A stretch of DNA of 64,000 nucleotides from Chrysomallon squamiferum (lineage: Eukaryota > Mollusca > Gastropoda > Neomphalida > Peltospiridae): contig CM022670.1 of assembly GCA_012295275.1 (NCBI GenBank), forward strand, positions 30,812,438 to 30,876,437, written 5' to 3'. Made by a program: the position numbers and the translations under genes. How positions within the stretch are numbered: the stretch's first letter is position 1; the number at the start of each line of letters is the position of its first letter. The notes under the pieces are model-generated. The model was not told where the DNA came from and searched no databases. It was given only the letters and a program-made list of their open reading frames with translations. Of this stretch, positions 62,473 to 64,000 are shown piece after piece.

Positions 62473-63330
62473 CTAGGCCACAGGGTTGTCATCCCATCCT
62501 TGGAGAGGTGCCTTGGCTTCAGCCTGCAACTGTCTCTTGAGACATCCTAGCCGGTTGACACATTCCCTGTACATTCGCTTCCTGGATGGAGCTGCACCTC
62601 CAAACTGGAACTGAATCCTTTTGGCCCGCTCTGCCTTCTCAATTCCTTGGATAAGGTCTACAAACTTGTAGATGTTGGGGTGCTGGTGGGGTAGAGCTCT
62701 GTTGAGCCTTCAGTGGAACCCTTCCAAATTGTTGTTTGTCCTGGGTCCTGTGGTGGCCGAGGTCAGTGGTCTTGCACCACTTAGCCTGGCAGAAGTGGAA
62801 GAAGCAGCCTTTCAGTACAGTACATGGAAATACCTGCTCAAGAGCCTGGATGGAAGCCATCTTGAAGTGCATGTAGCTGGTTCCAACGGCCGATGCACCA
62901 CCTCATGGAAATGTATCTACAGCTGGTCGAAGAAGCGGACGTAGTTGGTCTTCTGGCAGTCAGGCAACAACACAAACACGTAGGGGTACATATTGGAACC
63001 AAAGGATCTATACACAATGTACAACTGGTTCCATAAACCATGGCAAGAGGAGAACGTCCTGTCCATGTAGATCTCTTAATTGATCATCAGTTGAGATCAC
63101 CACCATTTTGTCAGCATCTCCATCTGTTTGTGTCCAGGGTCCTTGTAGGTGCAATTCTTCTCTGGAGGCTGGGAGGATGGGGATGGTGGTTTTATGATGA
63201 CGGTACAAGGTGTTCTTCACACTGTGAAAGGTAGGCAAGATGGGAATGTCATTGTCATCTCGGTGGGCAATCTCATCGTTTTATGGGCGTCATTTTGTCT
63301 CTCGCCCGCTTGCAGATGGTGCTCATGAAA
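62473..63330 (-). pseudogene. MULE-type transposase remnant, frameshifted
   Basis: Read on the minus strand, this stretch gives a collinear but frame-broken MULE transposase. The N-terminal part (about 63,330-63,040) contains CKRARDKMTPIK, IPILPTFHSVKNTLYRH and then ADKMVVISTDDQLRDL. The core (about 63,030-62,910) has NQLYIVYRSF and YPYVFVLLPDCQKTNYV, the I-H-x8-9-P-L-V-Y-x-L-L-P-D-K motif in altered form. Next comes LEQVFPCTVLKGCFFHFCQ near 62,800. The C-terminal part has HPNIYKFVDLIQGIEKAERA and ends at a stop at 62,473-62,475. At least three frame changes and a stop make it inactive. Its balanced base composition contrasts with the AT-rich flanks. It belongs to the animal MULE/FLYWCH-associated transposases and may sit in an upstream intron of the EGFLAM-like gene. 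Confidence 0.8.
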
Positions 63331-64000
63331 CAAATGGCAGTCTGGTTATTTACTGCATTGGATTAACCCATCCATTTCAACAAAATGGAATTCAACAAGA
63401 TGGGACGACACCGAACGGGTAAGTACTGCTATTAAAATATTAAACATTAAGAAAATATCCTCTTTTTTTTATCATTTCTCTTTGTTCCCTGCCATTTTCT
63501 CCAGTGTGCTTTGGTGACTTAAAACATCATGGTAAGATACTTTTTTATCTCATGGTATCTGAAGATTTGTATTGTCAGTGGTTTTAAAGAACTGCTTCCC
63601 ACTGCAACAATGCATCAAGAAACAAATTCAATAATGGCTACATTTCAGCTTTGGACAAAAGATAATTTGATGTAGCTTATCCCAAGACAGCTGAAACCAA
63701 TGGTTTGTTAAACATGTTTTAGGAACAATGTGTTATCCAAGTATTGGTGCCAGCAAAAAATCGATATTTGCCGTCATTCTATAAATTACTTTCATGTTAA
63801 AATAATTATAAAACAAGTGCTTTAAATAAAAGAGCATGTGTCATCATCTTCTAAGTACATTTACATTTGGAACAAAAACCTCCTTTAGTTTCTTGCATTT
63901 TTAACAAGACTAATTTTGTCAAGATTATTTCCAGATCTAGCCAGTTCTATGCCAATATAACTTCAATGTTGTGGTTTCAAGGCAGATGCATGTAAAATAT
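63331..64000. other. Right edge, no feature seen
   Basis: Sequence after the MULE remnant returns to ordinary AT-rich DNA. A T-rich tract followed by CTCCAG lies near 63,460-63,505, but no coding exon follows on the plus strand. Confidence 0.45.

Overview
The window looks like nuclear DNA of an animal. It is very AT-rich and crowded with long microsatellites of the (GA)n, (CA)n, (TATG)n and (AAT)n types. Its one clear gene is cut into short exons with canonical splice sites and encodes extracellular-matrix domains. The repeat style and gene-poor layout fit a lophotrochozoan, most plausibly a cephalopod mollusc such as an octopus or squid. That placement is inference, because nothing in the window names the species.

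Layout. Positions 1 to about 53,300 hold no protein-coding gene I can support. About 1-44,800 is a gene desert in which microsatellites alternate with islands of more balanced, non-repetitive sequence, for example near 4.5, 11.8, 15.8, 17.8, 20.6, 26.3, 29.7, 36.9 and 41.1 kb; a similar island lies at 46.3 kb. They look like candidate regulatory DNA but have not been tested for conservation. The desert also holds decayed pieces of MULE-type (Mutator-like) transposase at 13.4-13.7 kb and 19.2-19.5 kb on the plus strand. At 31.7-33.0 kb there is a near-perfect inverted repeat with two arms of about 284 bp around a 746-bp loop, followed by a minisatellite that flips orientation. About 44,800-53,300 has fewer microsatellites and is the downstream flank, and possibly the long 3' UTR, of the gene to its right.

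At 53,324-60,307 on the minus strand lie ten consecutive coding exons. All reading phases agree at every junction. They encode the last 554 residues of a secreted protein with the order laminin-G (partial), EGF, laminin-G, EGF, laminin-G, stop. The order and motifs best match pikachurin (EGFLAM), a dystroglycan ligand of photoreceptor synapses in vertebrates. The 5' exons, expected to encode fibronectin type III, EGF and the front of the first laminin-G domain, were not found and probably lie past the right edge.

At 62,473 to about 63,330 on the minus strand is a third, frameshifted MULE transposase remnant, either in an upstream intron of the EGFLAM-like gene or next to it. No rRNA, tRNA or CRISPR array was found.
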